Source of the DNA: Bernardetiaceae bacterium
Lineage (GTDB): Bacteria > Bacteroidota > Bacteroidia > Cytophagales > Thermoflexibacteraceae
NCBI GenBank assembly: GCA_025056255.1
Contig: JANWVT010000002.1
Span: forward strand, 239,531-303,530
Reading direction: 5' to 3'
Length of the DNA stretch: 64,000 nucleotides
Shown: positions 1 through 9,301 of the stretch, piece by piece
Numbering within the stretch: the stretch's first letter is position 1
How the letters are laid out: each line of letters opens with the position of its first letter
Translations under genes and position numbers: made by a program
Notes under the pieces: model-generated
Seen by the model: the letters and a program-made list of their open reading frames with translations, nothing else
Databases searched by the model: none
Told to the model about the DNA's origin: nothing

Positions 1-1389
1 ATTTATAAATCGTTTATTATCCCGGCAACCAACGATGCCTACAAGCTCAGCATGCTGATTGAATACTTAGACCGCAATCAAATCCGCTATGGAACTGCAA
101 CCACAACCACCTCAGTAAAAGCGTTCAACTTTCAAACCGGCAAAGAAGAAACGGTCAATATTAGTCGCAACGACTTGATTATCAGCTCTGCACAACCCAA
201 GTCGGTGCTGGTAAAGGTACTTTTCAACCCGCGTACAGTCATATCCGACTCGGTTACCTACGATGCTACGGCTTGGGCTTTGCCCTATGCCATGGGGTTG
301 CAAGCGTATGCCTCTACCGAACGACTCAGCTTGTCTGCCTACAACAAGCCGACATTTGTACCTAACACACTGCCCTCTGAAGGCGCATATGCATATCTGA
401 CAGCATGGAACAATTTTGGACATGCACGTCTGTTGGCTGCATGGCTCAAACAAGGACTGAACGTTCGCTATGCGGAGCAGCCTTTCTCCATCAATGGGAT
501 TTCCTACAATCGCGGAGCTTTAATGGTCAGCCGTGCCGATAACGCACACATCAGTAATTTTGACCAAAAAGTAGTAGAAACTGCTAATCAATTGCAAGTA
601 ACTATTCAAGCTACTCAATCAGGTTTGGTTTCTTCTGGAATTGACCTTGGCTCCAGCGATTTCCAGTTAATCAGTGCACCCCGCATTGCTCTTGTGGCAG
701 GAGAGGGCGTCTATCCTACCTCTTTTGGTGAAGTATGGCATTATTTCGACCAACTGTTAGACTATCCCGTAACAGTTATCAACAGTACTATGCTGAACCG
801 CATAAACTGGAACAAATACAATGTGCTCATTCTCCCTGCTGGTAGCTATAACAACTTAGACCTAAATGCACTCAAGTTGTGGATACGTAGCGGCGGCAGA
901 CTGATTGCAATGGAAAATGCCCTGAATGTATTTGCCGACAAAGAAGGTTTTTTGCTTAAAACCAAAACCGAAGACAAGGATAAAAAAGATGAAAAACCCA
1001 AACCCGAAGAGTTGCTGAAAAAATATGGTGATAAAGAGCGGAGCGCTCTTACAAATGGTGTAGAAGGCAGCATTTTCCGAGCTGAAATGGATATCACGCA
1101 TCCTTTGGCTTTTGGTTATTCAGAAAGCTATTATACTTTAAAGCATATTAACAACTTCTACGAATATTTAAATGGTGGCTGGAATGTGGGAGTTTTAAGA
1201 GCAGATGCCTATGTGGATGGTTTTGTAGGTAGCAAAGCCAAAGACAAACTTAAAAATAGCCTTGTTTTTGGTGTGGAAGAAATAGGCAACGGAGCTGTAA
1301 TTTATCTTGCAGACAGTCCGATTTATCGTCACTCTTGGCAAAATGGTTACTTACTGTTTAGCAATGCCGTATTTTTAGTCGGAAGATAG
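1..1389 (+). CDS. M14-type zinc carboxypeptidase, C-terminal part (5' end outside window)
   Basis: The frame is open from the first base, so this is the 3' end of a longer gene; about 462 residues are visible and the first in-frame ATG (base 52) is internal. Secreted M14 metallocarboxypeptidases of Bacteroidota are typically 800+ residues, with the zinc domain at the N-terminus and a class I glutamine-amidotransferase-like domain at the C-terminus. Here only the latter part is seen: a Rossmann-like stretch beginning IALVAGEGVYPTSFGEVWHYF, then VLILPAGSYNN and a LKLWIRSGGRLIAME segment. A Lys/Glu-rich insert (around bases 955-1030, KDKKDEKPKPEE) interrupts it. No zinc ligands lie inside the window. 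The family assignment rests on the layout of this C-terminal region, so it is probable rather than certain. A hairpin terminator follows 130 bases downstream. Confidence 0.65.
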   Translation: MYKSFIIPATNDAYKLSMLIEYLDRNQIRYGTATTTTSVKAFNFQTGKEETVNISRNDLIISSAQPKSVLVKVLFNPRTVISDSVTYDATAWALPYAMGLQAYASTERLSLSAYNKPTFVPNTLPSEGAYAYLTAWNNFGHARLLAAWLKQGLNVRYAEQPFSINGISYNRGALMVSRADNAHISNFDQKVVETANQLQVTIQATQSGLVSSGIDLGSSDFQLISAPRIALVAGEGVYPTSFGEVWHYFDQLLDYPVTVINSTMLNRINWNKYNVLILPAGSYNNLDLNALKLWIRSGGRLIAMENALNVFADKEGFLLKTKTEDKDKKDEKPKPEELLKKYGDKERSALTNGVEGSIFRAEMDITHPLAFGYSESYYTLKHINNFYEYLNGGWNVGVLRADAYVDGFVGSKAKDKLKNSLVFGVEEIGNGAVIYLADSPIYRHSWQNGYLLFSNAVFLVGR

Positions 1390-1518
1390 CAAAGTAAGCC
1401 ACCTATTTTGACAAAACACAACTTCGCAACTGTTATAAGCAACCCAATTACGCTACAACCCTCTAACAGCAATTGCTACTTAGATTGCACCAAATCAAGT
1501 TGAGTTGATGCATTGCCA

Positions 1519-1556
1519 AAACCCGACAGAGCTAAAAATCTGTCGGGTTTGTTAGT
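1519..1556 (+). terminator. Intrinsic terminator after the M14-type gene
   Basis: A perfect 12-bp stem (1519-1530 with 1539-1550) of sequence AAACCCGACAGA / TCTGTCGGGTTT closes an 8-nt loop and is followed by a broken T tract. The CCCGACA/TGTCGGG core recurs in three other hairpins in this window. Confidence 0.75.
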
Positions 1557-1723
1557 GTGGTTTGTTTATGGTAGTATTCTGCCAACAAAGCAAGGTGAAT
1601 CTGTAAAAAAGCATCATCAAAACTGTAACCAGTACCACTGTATTACCACTGTAAAAGCCTAAATTCCTGTTTTTATTTGCACAAAAGTCAGACGCGAACA
1701 GCTTTCCAAGCCGTTTTTTGGCA

Positions 1724-1731
1724 TAAATTTG
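1724..1731 (+). promoter_or_regulatory. -7 promoter element TAAATTTG
   Basis: An exact TAnnTTTG match, the Bacteroidota -7 consensus, lies 3 nt before the ATG at 1735. No clear TTTG -33 element was found at the usual distance. If it is used, the mRNA would be leaderless or start just inside the gene. Confidence 0.4.
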
Positions 1732-1734
1732 CTT

Positions 1735-2157
1735 ATGAAAACCTTCGTTCGGCAACTACTGACTTTTGGGTTTATTGCAGTGCTGATGCTTGCCTGTACG
1801 AAAAAACCACGTGAAGGGCTTTACTACTGTGCGGGGAATATTTTAGAAGTAGTTTGGTTGAAGCACAACCGTATTGCATTTCAGATTATTTCCAAGCGCA
1901 ACCGCCAAACACAATACATTAGTGGGAAAGCAAAACTCTACAAGGATAATTTATACGTCTCTACCGAACTTTTTGGTAACCATCATACCAATCGCCTTTT
2001 TTTTGAGTGTAAACCCGGGCAAATTCAAATTACGGAGAATAGTTTAAATCCTTCCCAAAAATTTTTTGAAGGTATTTACGATTTCTTTTCAGCAGATAAA
2101 TTGCGTTCCGAAGCAATTTATTTTTGGAATACTGCTCATTTGCAACCGAAACTATGA
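1735..2157 (+). CDS. Small lipoprotein of unknown function
   Basis: A 140-residue protein with a lipoprotein signal: MKTF, a hydrophobic run, then LMLAC with the lipidated Cys at residue 21, followed by TKKP. The start is placed at ATG 1735; a TTG six bases earlier is possible but less likely. The mature part is rich in beta-forming residues and basic patches and matches no family I recognise. Its stop overlaps the start of yigZ by four bases (ATGA), so the two are probably translated from one mRNA. A membrane-anchored periplasmic or outer-membrane location is inferred from the lipobox only. The region just upstream holds a TAnnTTTG promoter-like element. Confidence 0.7.
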   Translation: MKTFVRQLLTFGFIAVLMLACTKKPREGLYYCAGNILEVVWLKHNRIAFQIISKRNRQTQYISGKAKLYKDNLYVSTELFGNHHTNRLFFECKPGQIQITENSLNPSQKFFEGIYDFFSADKLRSEAIYFWNTAHLQPKL

Positions 2158-2771
2158 CTGATACGTACTACGTTTTGAAAAGTGCTGTTGAGTTTCAGTT
2201 CAAGGAAAAGGGCAGCCACTTTCTTGCTTATGCTTTTCCTGTTGAAACCGAAGAAGAGGCAAAACAAAAGCTGGCTGAGTTGCGCAAAAAGTATTACAAT
2301 GCTACTCACCACTGTTATGCCTATACAGTAGGGTATCCAAAAGCCATTATCCGCCAGAGCGATGATGGAGAACCCTCAGGAACAGCAGGTTTGCCTATTC
2401 AGAACCTCATTAGGGCAAGAGGCATACAGAATGTACTAATAGCAGTGGTGCGTTACTATGGAGGTATTAAATTAGGAACGTCTGGATTAATACAGGCATA
2501 TAAAGCTGCTGCAGCAGGAGTGCTAAATCAAGCTATTTTGCAGGCAAAATATCTCAAGAAAAAAGTATTAGTGAAAGTGCCTTTCGAAAACCTGAATGAG
2601 GTAATGAAAATTGCCAAAAAGCACAAACAGCAACCAGATTGGCAAACTTTTTTAGAAGACAATTATGGAAAGCAACAGCTCACTTTTCAGGTGAGGCATA
2701 GCGAGTTACCTGCTTTCGAAATTTCACTTCGCAACTTGCCTTACGTTGAAGTAGATATTGAAACAATTTAA
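2154..2771 (+). CDS. yigZ: YigZ/IMPACT family protein
   Basis: A 205-residue member of the UPF0029/IMPACT (YigZ) family, cytosolic proteins linked in eukaryotes to Gcn2 regulation; the bacterial role is not settled. Family hallmarks are clear: KGSHFLAYAFPV near the N-terminus, HHCYAYTVG, then SDDGEPSGTAGLPI and VVRYYGGIKLGTSGLIQAY. The C-terminal third carries the ferredoxin-like domain (DUF1949) expected of this family. The start at ATG 2154 overlaps the preceding lipoprotein stop as ATGA; an in-frame ATG 30 bases earlier would add MEYCSFATET, which lies inside the upstream gene and is not family-like. Length matches the usual ~205 residues. Confidence 0.9.
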   Translation: MTDTYYVLKSAVEFQFKEKGSHFLAYAFPVETEEEAKQKLAELRKKYYNATHHCYAYTVGYPKAIIRQSDDGEPSGTAGLPIQNLIRARGIQNVLIAVVRYYGGIKLGTSGLIQAYKAAAAGVLNQAILQAKYLKKKVLVKVPFENLNEVMKIAKKHKQQPDWQTFLEDNYGKQQLTFQVRHSELPAFEISLRNLPYVEVDIETI

Positions 2772-2817
2772 AACAAGACCTCAACTTATAAATTTGCAAT
2801 ATAAAATTTGAATCAAA

Positions 2818-3378
2818 ATGATAACGAAAAAATTTGCATCTCTAATAGGAGTAGTACTGGTCGGTTTGTTAGGTAATGCTTGTAAAGAGAATGTTGTACA
2901 AATACCGCCACCCGATTTTGCCCAGATTATGGTAGACAACGGACCTTTCATAGGCTTCAAAACAACCAACGACCAAGATTTTTCGCGCTACACACAAGTA
3001 GTAGTACGTAAAGCACCTGTGAACAATCAGGTTATTTTTGAAGAAACGTTCTTAGAGGCAGGGCAACCTCGTACTATGACCTATACGGTGAAGTTTGGCA
3101 GAATTGGCAGCAATGCAGTTGAGCTTTCTATTGACCAACAGTCGGTAGGAGGAAATGAAACAGTAATTGGCATAACCATGCCAGGCGAAACGAATCCGGC
3201 ATCTACTGTTCATGGACAGTTTATCGGATTTGATGCTAATAAGCAGAAAGTTAATAAGTTGCAGTTTGCCTTAGCTACCAATCCCGGCACGCCACGTGCA
3301 CGCCGTTGGCTCTACGACTTTCCGCAGCCTTGCCCCTCCAATCGTCCGCGCTGGAACGGCAGCGATTGCGTTCAATAA
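2818..3378 (+). CDS. Lipoprotein of unknown function
   Basis: A 186-residue protein with a lipoprotein signal peptide: MITKK, a hydrophobic stretch and LLGNAC with Cys at residue 22. The mature sequence looks like a small beta-rich domain (for example RYTQVVVRKAPVNNQVIFEETF) and ends in a Cys/Trp/Arg-rich tail (PCPSNRPRWNGSDCVQ) whose two cysteines could pair. No family recognised. It stops 2 bases before the cutC ATG, so the two are likely cotranscribed. A TAAATTTG element at 2789-2796 is a candidate -7 box about 20 bases upstream of the ATG. Confidence 0.65.
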   Translation: MITKKFASLIGVVLVGLLGNACKENVVQIPPPDFAQIMVDNGPFIGFKTTNDQDFSRYTQVVVRKAPVNNQVIFEETFLEAGQPRTMTYTVKFGRIGSNAVELSIDQQSVGGNETVIGITMPGETNPASTVHGQFIGFDANKQKVNKLQFALATNPGTPRARRWLYDFPQPCPSNRPRWNGSDCVQ

Positions 3379-3380
3379 GC

Positions 3381-4118
3381 ATGCGTTTGTTAGAAGTATG
3401 TGTAGATAATTGGCAAGGAGCATTAGCTGCTGACAAGGGAGGGGCAGACCGCCTTGAACTCTGTGCATCATTAGCCGATGGAGGTATCACCCCTTCATCG
3501 GCTTTTATTGTAGCTGTTAAAAAAGCCGTTAAAGCGCCTGTTTACGTGATGGTGCGCCCTCGTAGCGGCGACTTTACTTATTCAGAGGCAGAGTTTGCAA
3601 TTATGCTGCAACAGATTGAGGAGGTGAAACAAGCAGGTGCCGACGGTATTGTTACAGGCGTCATCAATCAGCAGGGTGAGTTGTGTTTGCAAAAAAACGC
3701 TGCCCTTATTGCTGCTGCCCGCCCGCTGGGCGTAACCTTGCATCGCGCCTTTGATGTAACCCCTAATCTTTCCGATGCACTTGAAGCAGCTATTGGATTG
3801 GGCTTTGAGCGCATCTTAACCTCCGGTGGAAAGGCAAATGCGTTTGAAGGACTACATAGCATTGCACAACTCGTGCAGCAAGCAGCAGGGCGTATTAGTA
3901 TTATGCCCGGTAGTGGCATTAATACAGCCAATATTCGGCTAATAGTGCAAATTACCCGTGCTCATGAGTATCATTTTTCTGCTAAAATAAACCAACCAAG
4001 CCCGCTTTTACACCTCTACCAAACTCATCCTGCTGCCTTAGCACAAAATATCGGTTATTTAACTACTGCCGACGAAGATACGGTACGCCGCATGAAACAG
4101 GCATTACTTACAATTTAG
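3381..4118 (+). CDS. cutC: CutC-family protein (copper homeostasis family)
   Basis: A 245-residue TIM-barrel protein of the CutC family, named for copper homeostasis in E. coli although the molecular role is disputed. Diagnostic blocks are present: LLEVCVDNWQGA at the N-terminus, GADRLELCASLADGGITPS, VYVMVRPRSGDF, GADGIVTGVI, GVTLHRAFDV, ERILTSGG and IMPGSGIN. The start at ATG 3381 gives the standard MRLLEVCVD beginning; the frame is open further upstream but that would run into the preceding lipoprotein gene. It overlaps the convergent aminotransferase gene by 11 bases at the 3' ends, so there is no room for a separate terminator. Confidence 0.92.
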   Translation: MRLLEVCVDNWQGALAADKGGADRLELCASLADGGITPSSAFIVAVKKAVKAPVYVMVRPRSGDFTYSEAEFAIMLQQIEEVKQAGADGIVTGVINQQGELCLQKNAALIAAARPLGVTLHRAFDVTPNLSDALEAAIGLGFERILTSGGKANAFEGLHSIAQLVQQAAGRISIMPGSGINTANIRLIVQITRAHEYHFSAKINQPSPLLHLYQTHPAALAQNIGYLTTADEDTVRRMKQALLTI

Positions 4119-5253
4119 CCAACCTTTCAACAGCCCGCTCTAAGGTTTCATCTGTTTTAGCAAAGCAGAAACGCAAGAAATGCTCTTGTTTAGGCAGGCG
4201 ATAAAATACCGAAACCGGCACAGTGGCTACCCCAATTTCTTTGGTTAGCCAAATAGCAAAGGTTGTATCGGGCTCGCTAGATATAGCCGAATAATTGGCT
4301 AATTGAAAGTAAGTCCCTTTGCAAGGCATTAAGCTGAAGCGAGTAGCCTGCATGAGCTGGCAAAATGTATCGCGTTTCTGTTTGTAGAAGCTCGACACTT
4401 CAAGATACCTTTCGGGCTGTTGTAAATATTCGGCAATAGCATATTGCAAGGGTGTGGCTGTACTGAAAGTAAGAAACTGATGTACTTTTCGAAACTCGCG
4501 CATCAAAGGTGCTGGTGCTATAGCGTAGCCTACTTTCCAACCAGTTATATGAAACGTTTTTCCGAATGAAGATATTACTACACTTCTTTCAGCAAGGCGT
4601 GGGTATTTAAGTACACTTTCGTGTGTGCCCGCAAAAATGATATGCTCATACACTTCGTCGCTAATGAGTATAATGTCTGTATTGCTTAGTAGATTTTCCA
4701 ACCAAAGCATATCGGCTTGGGACATTATCGCGCCTGTAGGGTTGTGCGGCGAGTTGATAATAATGGCTCGCGTGCAAGGCGTGATGGCTGCTGCCAATGC
4801 TACTCTGTTCAGTTCAAAATGTGGGGCAATAAGAGGTACCCCAATCACTTTTCCTCCATTGAGCTCAATAGCAGGCATGTAGCTATCGTAACAAGGTTCT
4901 AATACAATCACCTCATCGCCTTGTGTTACAAAGGCAGCAATTGCGGCATAGAGTGCTTCTGTGGCGCCAGAGGTAATGGTTATCTCTGTTTCAGGATGAG
5001 GACTGTAGCCGTAAAGTGCTTCTGTTTTTGCTGCAATTCGCTCGCGTAAGGGCATAATGCCTGGCATAGGAGCGTACTGATTCATTCCCTTTTTCATATA
5101 GGCATACGCCAGAGCGGCTAAGTGCTCGTCGGTACCAAAATCGGGAAATCCTTGCGACAAATTGATGGCTCCACATTCAGCAGCCAGTGCCGACATAACT
5201 GTAAAAATAGTAGTGCCTATGTGCGGTAATTTACTTGGTACAGCTTGATTCAT
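4108..5253 (-). CDS. PLP-dependent aminotransferase, methionine/kynurenine type (YbdL-like)
   Basis: A 381-residue class I/II aminotransferase. It shows NLSQGFPDFGT near the N-terminus, the ITSGATEAL cofactor-phosphate motif, NSPHNPTGA, the ISDEVYEHI aspartate block and SSFGKTFHITGWKVGYA, whose first Lys is the Schiff-base lysine. The GFPDF and YEHI versions of the motifs are typical of the YbdL/methionine aminotransferase and kynurenine-oxoglutarate transaminase subgroup, which transfers the amino group from Met, Phe or kynurenine to a keto acid in the cytosol. Exact substrate cannot be read from the sequence. Convergent with cutC and overlapping it by 11 bases; divergent from the histidine kinase gene at 5405. 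Confidence 0.88.
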   Translation of the reverse strand: MNQAVPSKLPHIGTTIFTVMSALAAECGAINLSQGFPDFGTDEHLAALAYAYMKKGMNQYAPMPGIMPLRERIAAKTEALYGYSPHPETEITITSGATEALYAAIAAFVTQGDEVIVLEPCYDSYMPAIELNGGKVIGVPLIAPHFELNRVALAAAITPCTRAIIINSPHNPTGAIMSQADMLWLENLLSNTDIILISDEVYEHIIFAGTHESVLKYPRLAERSVVISSFGKTFHITGWKVGYAIAPAPLMREFRKVHQFLTFSTATPLQYAIAEYLQQPERYLEVSSFYKQKRDTFCQLMQATRFSLMPCKGTYFQLANYSAISSEPDTTFAIWLTKEIGVATVPVSVFYRLPKQEHFLRFCFAKTDETLERAVERLAKL

Positions 5254-5404
5254 CAGCTTTCTTACTTGATTATCAGCCTAAATTAAATTAAATGTTACAA
5301 CGGGTATGTACTTGTGTAATAAATGAACGAAATTTGTTTTGATTAGCCAATAGCTATTTGGTAGCTTTATTTCGTTCAAATTATATGTTCACCCCGGCAA
5401 TTTT

Positions 5405-7186
5405 ATGAGAGAATTTATTCATTCTCTTTTCCGCTATGCGAATATTTTTTTACGCGACATTCCTAAGCAGGGACGTAGTCGCTATGAAATCTATCAAATT
5501 AAGATTTTCAATCAAATCCTCTTGTACACACCGCTTGTAGCATTAGCTGCTGTTTTACTGCTTGGCTGGGAGAGCAATTTTATTGAAAGAATAGCATTAG
5601 TCGGCATACTCGCTGCTATCTTTTGGGGGCTGATATGGCTTAATAAGAGCGGTTTTGACCACATTGCGCGACCGATATATATTACTACTGCATCTTTGGC
5701 TAATGGATATATTGCATATCGGGAAGGACATCAAATCAACGTGAATTTGTTTTTTTTCCTGCTTCCGATGCTAGGTTTTGCAATTACGCCACGCCGCCGT
5801 CTGGCAGATATGGGGTTTAATATTGCATTCCCTTTAGCAGTTTTGGTTTGTACGCTTTGGGTGGATATTCCGTGGATAAAAACCATTCAGCGCCCCAAAG
5901 AAGAAATCCAACTGTATGCTAACATAAGCACGTTGGTCTTTTTTGTACTTTTTGTTTATGCTGCTTGGTTATTGGCTGACCTCAACCATCAGACATATGA
6001 GCAGTTGATAAGTAAGATAGAAAATAATCGAAAAATTCAACAGAAGCTGCTCAAACAAGCCAAAGAGCTACGGATTGCCCAACAATTAGCTAAAATAGGC
6101 TTTTGGGAACTCAATGCAAAGGGGAGCATATATTGCAGCAAAGAGGCATGCGAGATTTTGCATGTTCCTTTTGGAGAAAAAATTACCAGACAAACTATTG
6201 CTGCTCTGGTGCATCCTGAGGAGGTTGACTTTGTTATTCAGAATTTGCTCAGAAACCCCGAAGAGGGCAATGTATACACCTTCAGTTTTAGGCTGAATCC
6301 TAAGTATGGCGAGCGTTGGGTTGCCATTTCTTGTATAGAGGCTACTTTTATTCCCGAATACAATGCTTTCCACAGTAAAGGAATTGTGCAAGACATCACT
6401 GCGGTGAAACAGACCGAACAGCAATTGTTGCAAACCATTGCCGAAAAAGACCGCATTTTGGCAACCGTAAGCCATGACTTGCGCAGCCCTATTGCTACCA
6501 CATTGCAACTGCTCGACTTGGCAGCAAAAGAACTTAGAAACGCCAATTATAGCAGGGGGCATAAGCTACTGTTAGAGTACCAAGAAATGATGCGGCAAAG
6601 CCAACAACGAACATTGTCTATCATTGAAGACTTGTTAGAGCTTTGCACACAAAAAAACATTGTGCATTTGTCTGGTCAGCCAACCGACTTATTTAGCCTT
6701 GTAGAGCAAACAGTTAATCCGCAAATATATCGTGCTACCAAAAAAGGTATCCTGCTACAGCTGAAACCTGCTAAACATGATATTATCATTAACGCTGTAC
6801 CCGATAAAATTGCCCGTGCACTGGAAAACTTATTGGTAAATGCTATTAAGTTTACACCAATGGGCGGGAAAATTACTGTATCGGTAGAAAAATCAGAGGG
6901 TTTTGCCCTTGTTGCAGTTGCCGACACTGGCATTGGCATTCCTGATGAGCTGAAAAAACATCTGTTCGAACAATCTGGTGTAGCACGGCGCCACGGTACA
7001 GAAGGCGAAAACTCTACTGGGTTAGGGCTTTCCATTGTTAAGCAGTGGGTAGAAATGCACAATGGAACAATTTGGTGCGAAGACAATAAGCCACAGGGTA
7101 CTGTTTTCTACATGTCTTTTCCGTTGATAATAGAAGATAAGTTGCCAAACGAGTTAGACAACAATCGTTTGGCAACTACTTTTTAG
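5405..7186 (+). CDS. Membrane PAS-domain sensor histidine kinase
   Basis: A 593-residue hybrid-less histidine kinase. Residues about 37-205 hold roughly six hydrophobic membrane segments, followed by a short coiled coil (about 200-225), one PAS fold (about 225-335, with a PAC-like end FHSKGIVQDITAVKQ), a HisKA domain with VSHDLRSP (phospho-acceptor His357) and a HATPase domain with N-box ENLLVNAIKFTP, G1 box DTGIGIP and TGLGLSIVKQWVE. It should autophosphorylate and pass phosphate to a response regulator, but no receiver-domain gene lies within this window, so the partner is elsewhere. The signal sensed is unknown; the membrane region lacks a sizeable periplasmic loop. It ends 3 bases from the convergent prolyl oligopeptidase gene. 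Confidence 0.9.
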   Translation: MREFIHSLFRYANIFLRDIPKQGRSRYEIYQIKIFNQILLYTPLVALAAVLLLGWESNFIERIALVGILAAIFWGLIWLNKSGFDHIARPIYITTASLANGYIAYREGHQINVNLFFFLLPMLGFAITPRRRLADMGFNIAFPLAVLVCTLWVDIPWIKTIQRPKEEIQLYANISTLVFFVLFVYAAWLLADLNHQTYEQLISKIENNRKIQQKLLKQAKELRIAQQLAKIGFWELNAKGSIYCSKEACEILHVPFGEKITRQTIAALVHPEEVDFVIQNLLRNPEEGNVYTFSFRLNPKYGERWVAISCIEATFIPEYNAFHSKGIVQDITAVKQTEQQLLQTIAEKDRILATVSHDLRSPIATTLQLLDLAAKELRNANYSRGHKLLLEYQEMMRQSQQRTLSIIEDLLELCTQKNIVHLSGQPTDLFSLVEQTVNPQIYRATKKGILLQLKPAKHDIIINAVPDKIARALENLLVNAIKFTPMGGKITVSVEKSEGFALVAVADTGIGIPDELKKHLFEQSGVARRHGTEGENSTGLGLSIVKQWVEMHNGTIWCEDNKPQGTVFYMSFPLIIEDKLPNELDNNRLATTF

Positions 7187-7189
7187 AGC

Positions 7190-9301
7190 CTATCGACTAG
7201 GGTTCATACCCAGTTCATTCATAATAAATCGCCAGAAATGGTCTTGTTGGGCAATGGCTTGTTCGGTGCTTTTGCCGCTGCCGTGTCCGCTGTCATAGTC
7301 CATGTAGAGCATGAAAGGGCTTTGCTGCCCAATGTTGTTTTGCACGGCTGCCACAAATTTTTTAGCATGCAGCGGGTCAACGCGAGTGTCGTTTTCACCT
7401 GCTGTTACCATTGTGGTCGGCATATTGACCCCCGTGCGGATGTTGTGGTAAGGCGAATATTGTAGAATGTTGTAAAAATCCTCTGCCTTATCAGGATCGC
7501 CATATTCGGGAATCCAATAGCGAGCAATCAGGAACTTGTGGAAACGCACCATATCCAGCAGCGGAACAGCGCACACTGCCGCTTTGAACAAATCGGGACG
7601 CTGGGTGAGCATGGCACCAATGAGCAAGCCGCCGTTGCTGCCGCCGTAAACGGCTAATTTTTCGCGCTGCGTGTATTTTTCGGCAATCAGGTATTCGGCT
7701 GCGGCAATAAAATCGTCAAAGCAGTTTTGTTTTTTGTTTAACATGCCGTCTAAATGCCACTGTTCGCCGTACTCATCGCCGCCGCGGATGCCTGCAATGG
7801 CATAAACCCCGCCGCGATTGATAAAGGAAGCATTTAAGCCTACAAAACTTGGCGAAATGCCGATTTGGAAACCGCCGTAGCCGTAGAGCAGCGTCGGGTT
7901 TTGTCCGTTCAGCTCAATGCCTTTTTTGTGAATAATGAACAAGGGGACTTTGGTGCCGTCTTTGGAAGAATAGAACACGATTTTGCCTTCTATTTGGTCG
8001 GTATTCACGGGCACTTTTGCCTGATAGAACAACTCCCACTTTTGCAGGTCTTTCACATTGCTTTTGAAAATTTTGGTTGTGCTGGTAAAGGTACTTAATG
8101 TCATGAACACCGTGCCGCTTTCGCGGTGCATGTAGAGGGAAGAAACGTTGCCAAATTCGGGTGTTTCTATTTTGCGGATGAAATTGCCTTGCAAGTCGTA
8201 CAGCATGGCAGAGGTAAGCACATCTTTCTTTTCCAAAACGGCAATTTTGTCATCCAATATTTCAAAGCCTTCTATAACTACATCTTTGCGCTCAGGGATA
8301 AGTGTTTTCCAATGTTCAAATGTTGGGCTGGCTTTGTCTGCCACCATAATTTTGTAGTTAGGTGCTTCGTGGTTGGTATAAAAGTAAATTTTGTTACCAA
8401 TGGCAGTAGGGCTAACTTGATATTTTCGACTGCTGTAAATTTCTACTGCGGGTTCTTCTGTTCCAGCTTTGCGCATTTTGAGCGAGTGCGTGGCGTAAAA
8501 ATCGCCTTCGGAAATAAAAGTAAGGTCAGAATAGCGCGTATCGTAAATGTTGGCAAAATTTTTAGCATCGGCAGGTGCAATCAGGAACTTATCGGTGTTG
8601 CGGTCTGCGCCAAGGCGATGCAGATAGGTTTTCAGCGGAATTTGCTTTTCCAGCATTTCCTTTGTTCCTACGGTGATGTAGGCATGCTTGCCGTCTTTGG
8701 TGAAGCTGAATCCGCGCAGCCCTTCAATGGGTTTGTAGAGTTGCTTGCCCGTTTGGGTATCAATAATGTAGTAGGTGCTGATTTCCGCACCTTTGCTTTG
8801 TAAACCGATTCCTGCAATGGCAGCATTTTCGGTATAGGCAATGCCTGTAATGGATGATTTGCCCGAAGGGTCAATTTTTTCGGGATCGAACAACAAGATA
8901 TTCTTCCCATTGATGCGCGTATAAAACTTGCTTTGCTTTTCGCCTTGTTTTTTAATGGTCAAAAACTGACGGTCGGCAACTAACGTGGGGGCGCTTTCAA
9001 TGTCGCGGTTGATGTAGGCAGCGATTTCTTCTTTCAGCCCGGGAATCGGTGGGCAGTGTTTGTCCAAATATTCCAACGTGGCATCGTGCTGGCTGCGCGT
9101 CCAGCTAATTACCTCAGGATTGGTTTTGTCTTCCAACCATTCGTAGGGGTCTGTTAGCAGCGTGCCATGCACGTTGTGCGTAACAGGTTTTGCAGGAGTA
9201 GCAGGTGGCGTGAATTTTTTTGGCAGTATTTGTGCATGTAACGCGGTAGCCATAAGCCAAACACAAAATAAAGCTGACAGGGATTTTGTTTTCATATGCA
9301 T
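7190..9301 (-). CDS. Prolyl oligopeptidase (S9A), secreted
   Basis: A 703-residue serine peptidase that cleaves peptides after proline. An N-terminal signal sequence (KTKSLSALFCVWLMATALHAQ) predicts export. The N-terminal half forms the beta-propeller with PYEWLED near its start; the C-terminal alpha/beta-hydrolase carries GGYGGFQ-type sequence, the nucleophile motif YGGSNGG (Ser555), NDTRVDP with the catalytic Asp, and DSGHGSG with the catalytic His. Length is normal for family S9A. Two ATGs six bases apart (9301 and 9295) are both possible starts. The gene is visibly richer in G+C than its neighbours, and several long antisense frames inside it are by-products of that. It likely works with the other peptidases here in peptide use. 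Confidence 0.93.
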   Translation of the reverse strand: MHMKTKSLSALFCVWLMATALHAQILPKKFTPPATPAKPVTHNVHGTLLTDPYEWLEDKTNPEVISWTRSQHDATLEYLDKHCPPIPGLKEEIAAYINRDIESAPTLVADRQFLTIKKQGEKQSKFYTRINGKNILLFDPEKIDPSGKSSITGIAYTENAAIAGIGLQSKGAEISTYYIIDTQTGKQLYKPIEGLRGFSFTKDGKHAYITVGTKEMLEKQIPLKTYLHRLGADRNTDKFLIAPADAKNFANIYDTRYSDLTFISEGDFYATHSLKMRKAGTEEPAVEIYSSRKYQVSPTAIGNKIYFYTNHEAPNYKIMVADKASPTFEHWKTLIPERKDVVIEGFEILDDKIAVLEKKDVLTSAMLYDLQGNFIRKIETPEFGNVSSLYMHRESGTVFMTLSTFTSTTKIFKSNVKDLQKWELFYQAKVPVNTDQIEGKIVFYSSKDGTKVPLFIIHKKGIELNGQNPTLLYGYGGFQIGISPSFVGLNASFINRGGVYAIAGIRGGDEYGEQWHLDGMLNKKQNCFDDFIAAAEYLIAEKYTQREKLAVYGGSNGGLLIGAMLTQRPDLFKAAVCAVPLLDMVRFHKFLIARYWIPEYGDPDKAEDFYNILQYSPYHNIRTGVNMPTTMVTAGENDTRVDPLHAKKFVAAVQNNIGQQSPFMLYMDYDSGHGSGKSTEQAIAQQDHFWRFIMNELGMNPSR

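Noticed and set aside
6086..6562. 158-codon minus-strand frame
   Set aside because: Antisense to the PAS and HisKA region of the histidine kinase.
8126..8803. 225-codon plus-strand open frame
   Set aside because: Lies antisense inside the clear prolyl oligopeptidase gene; composition is low-complexity Phe/Val/Asn typical of a shadow frame.
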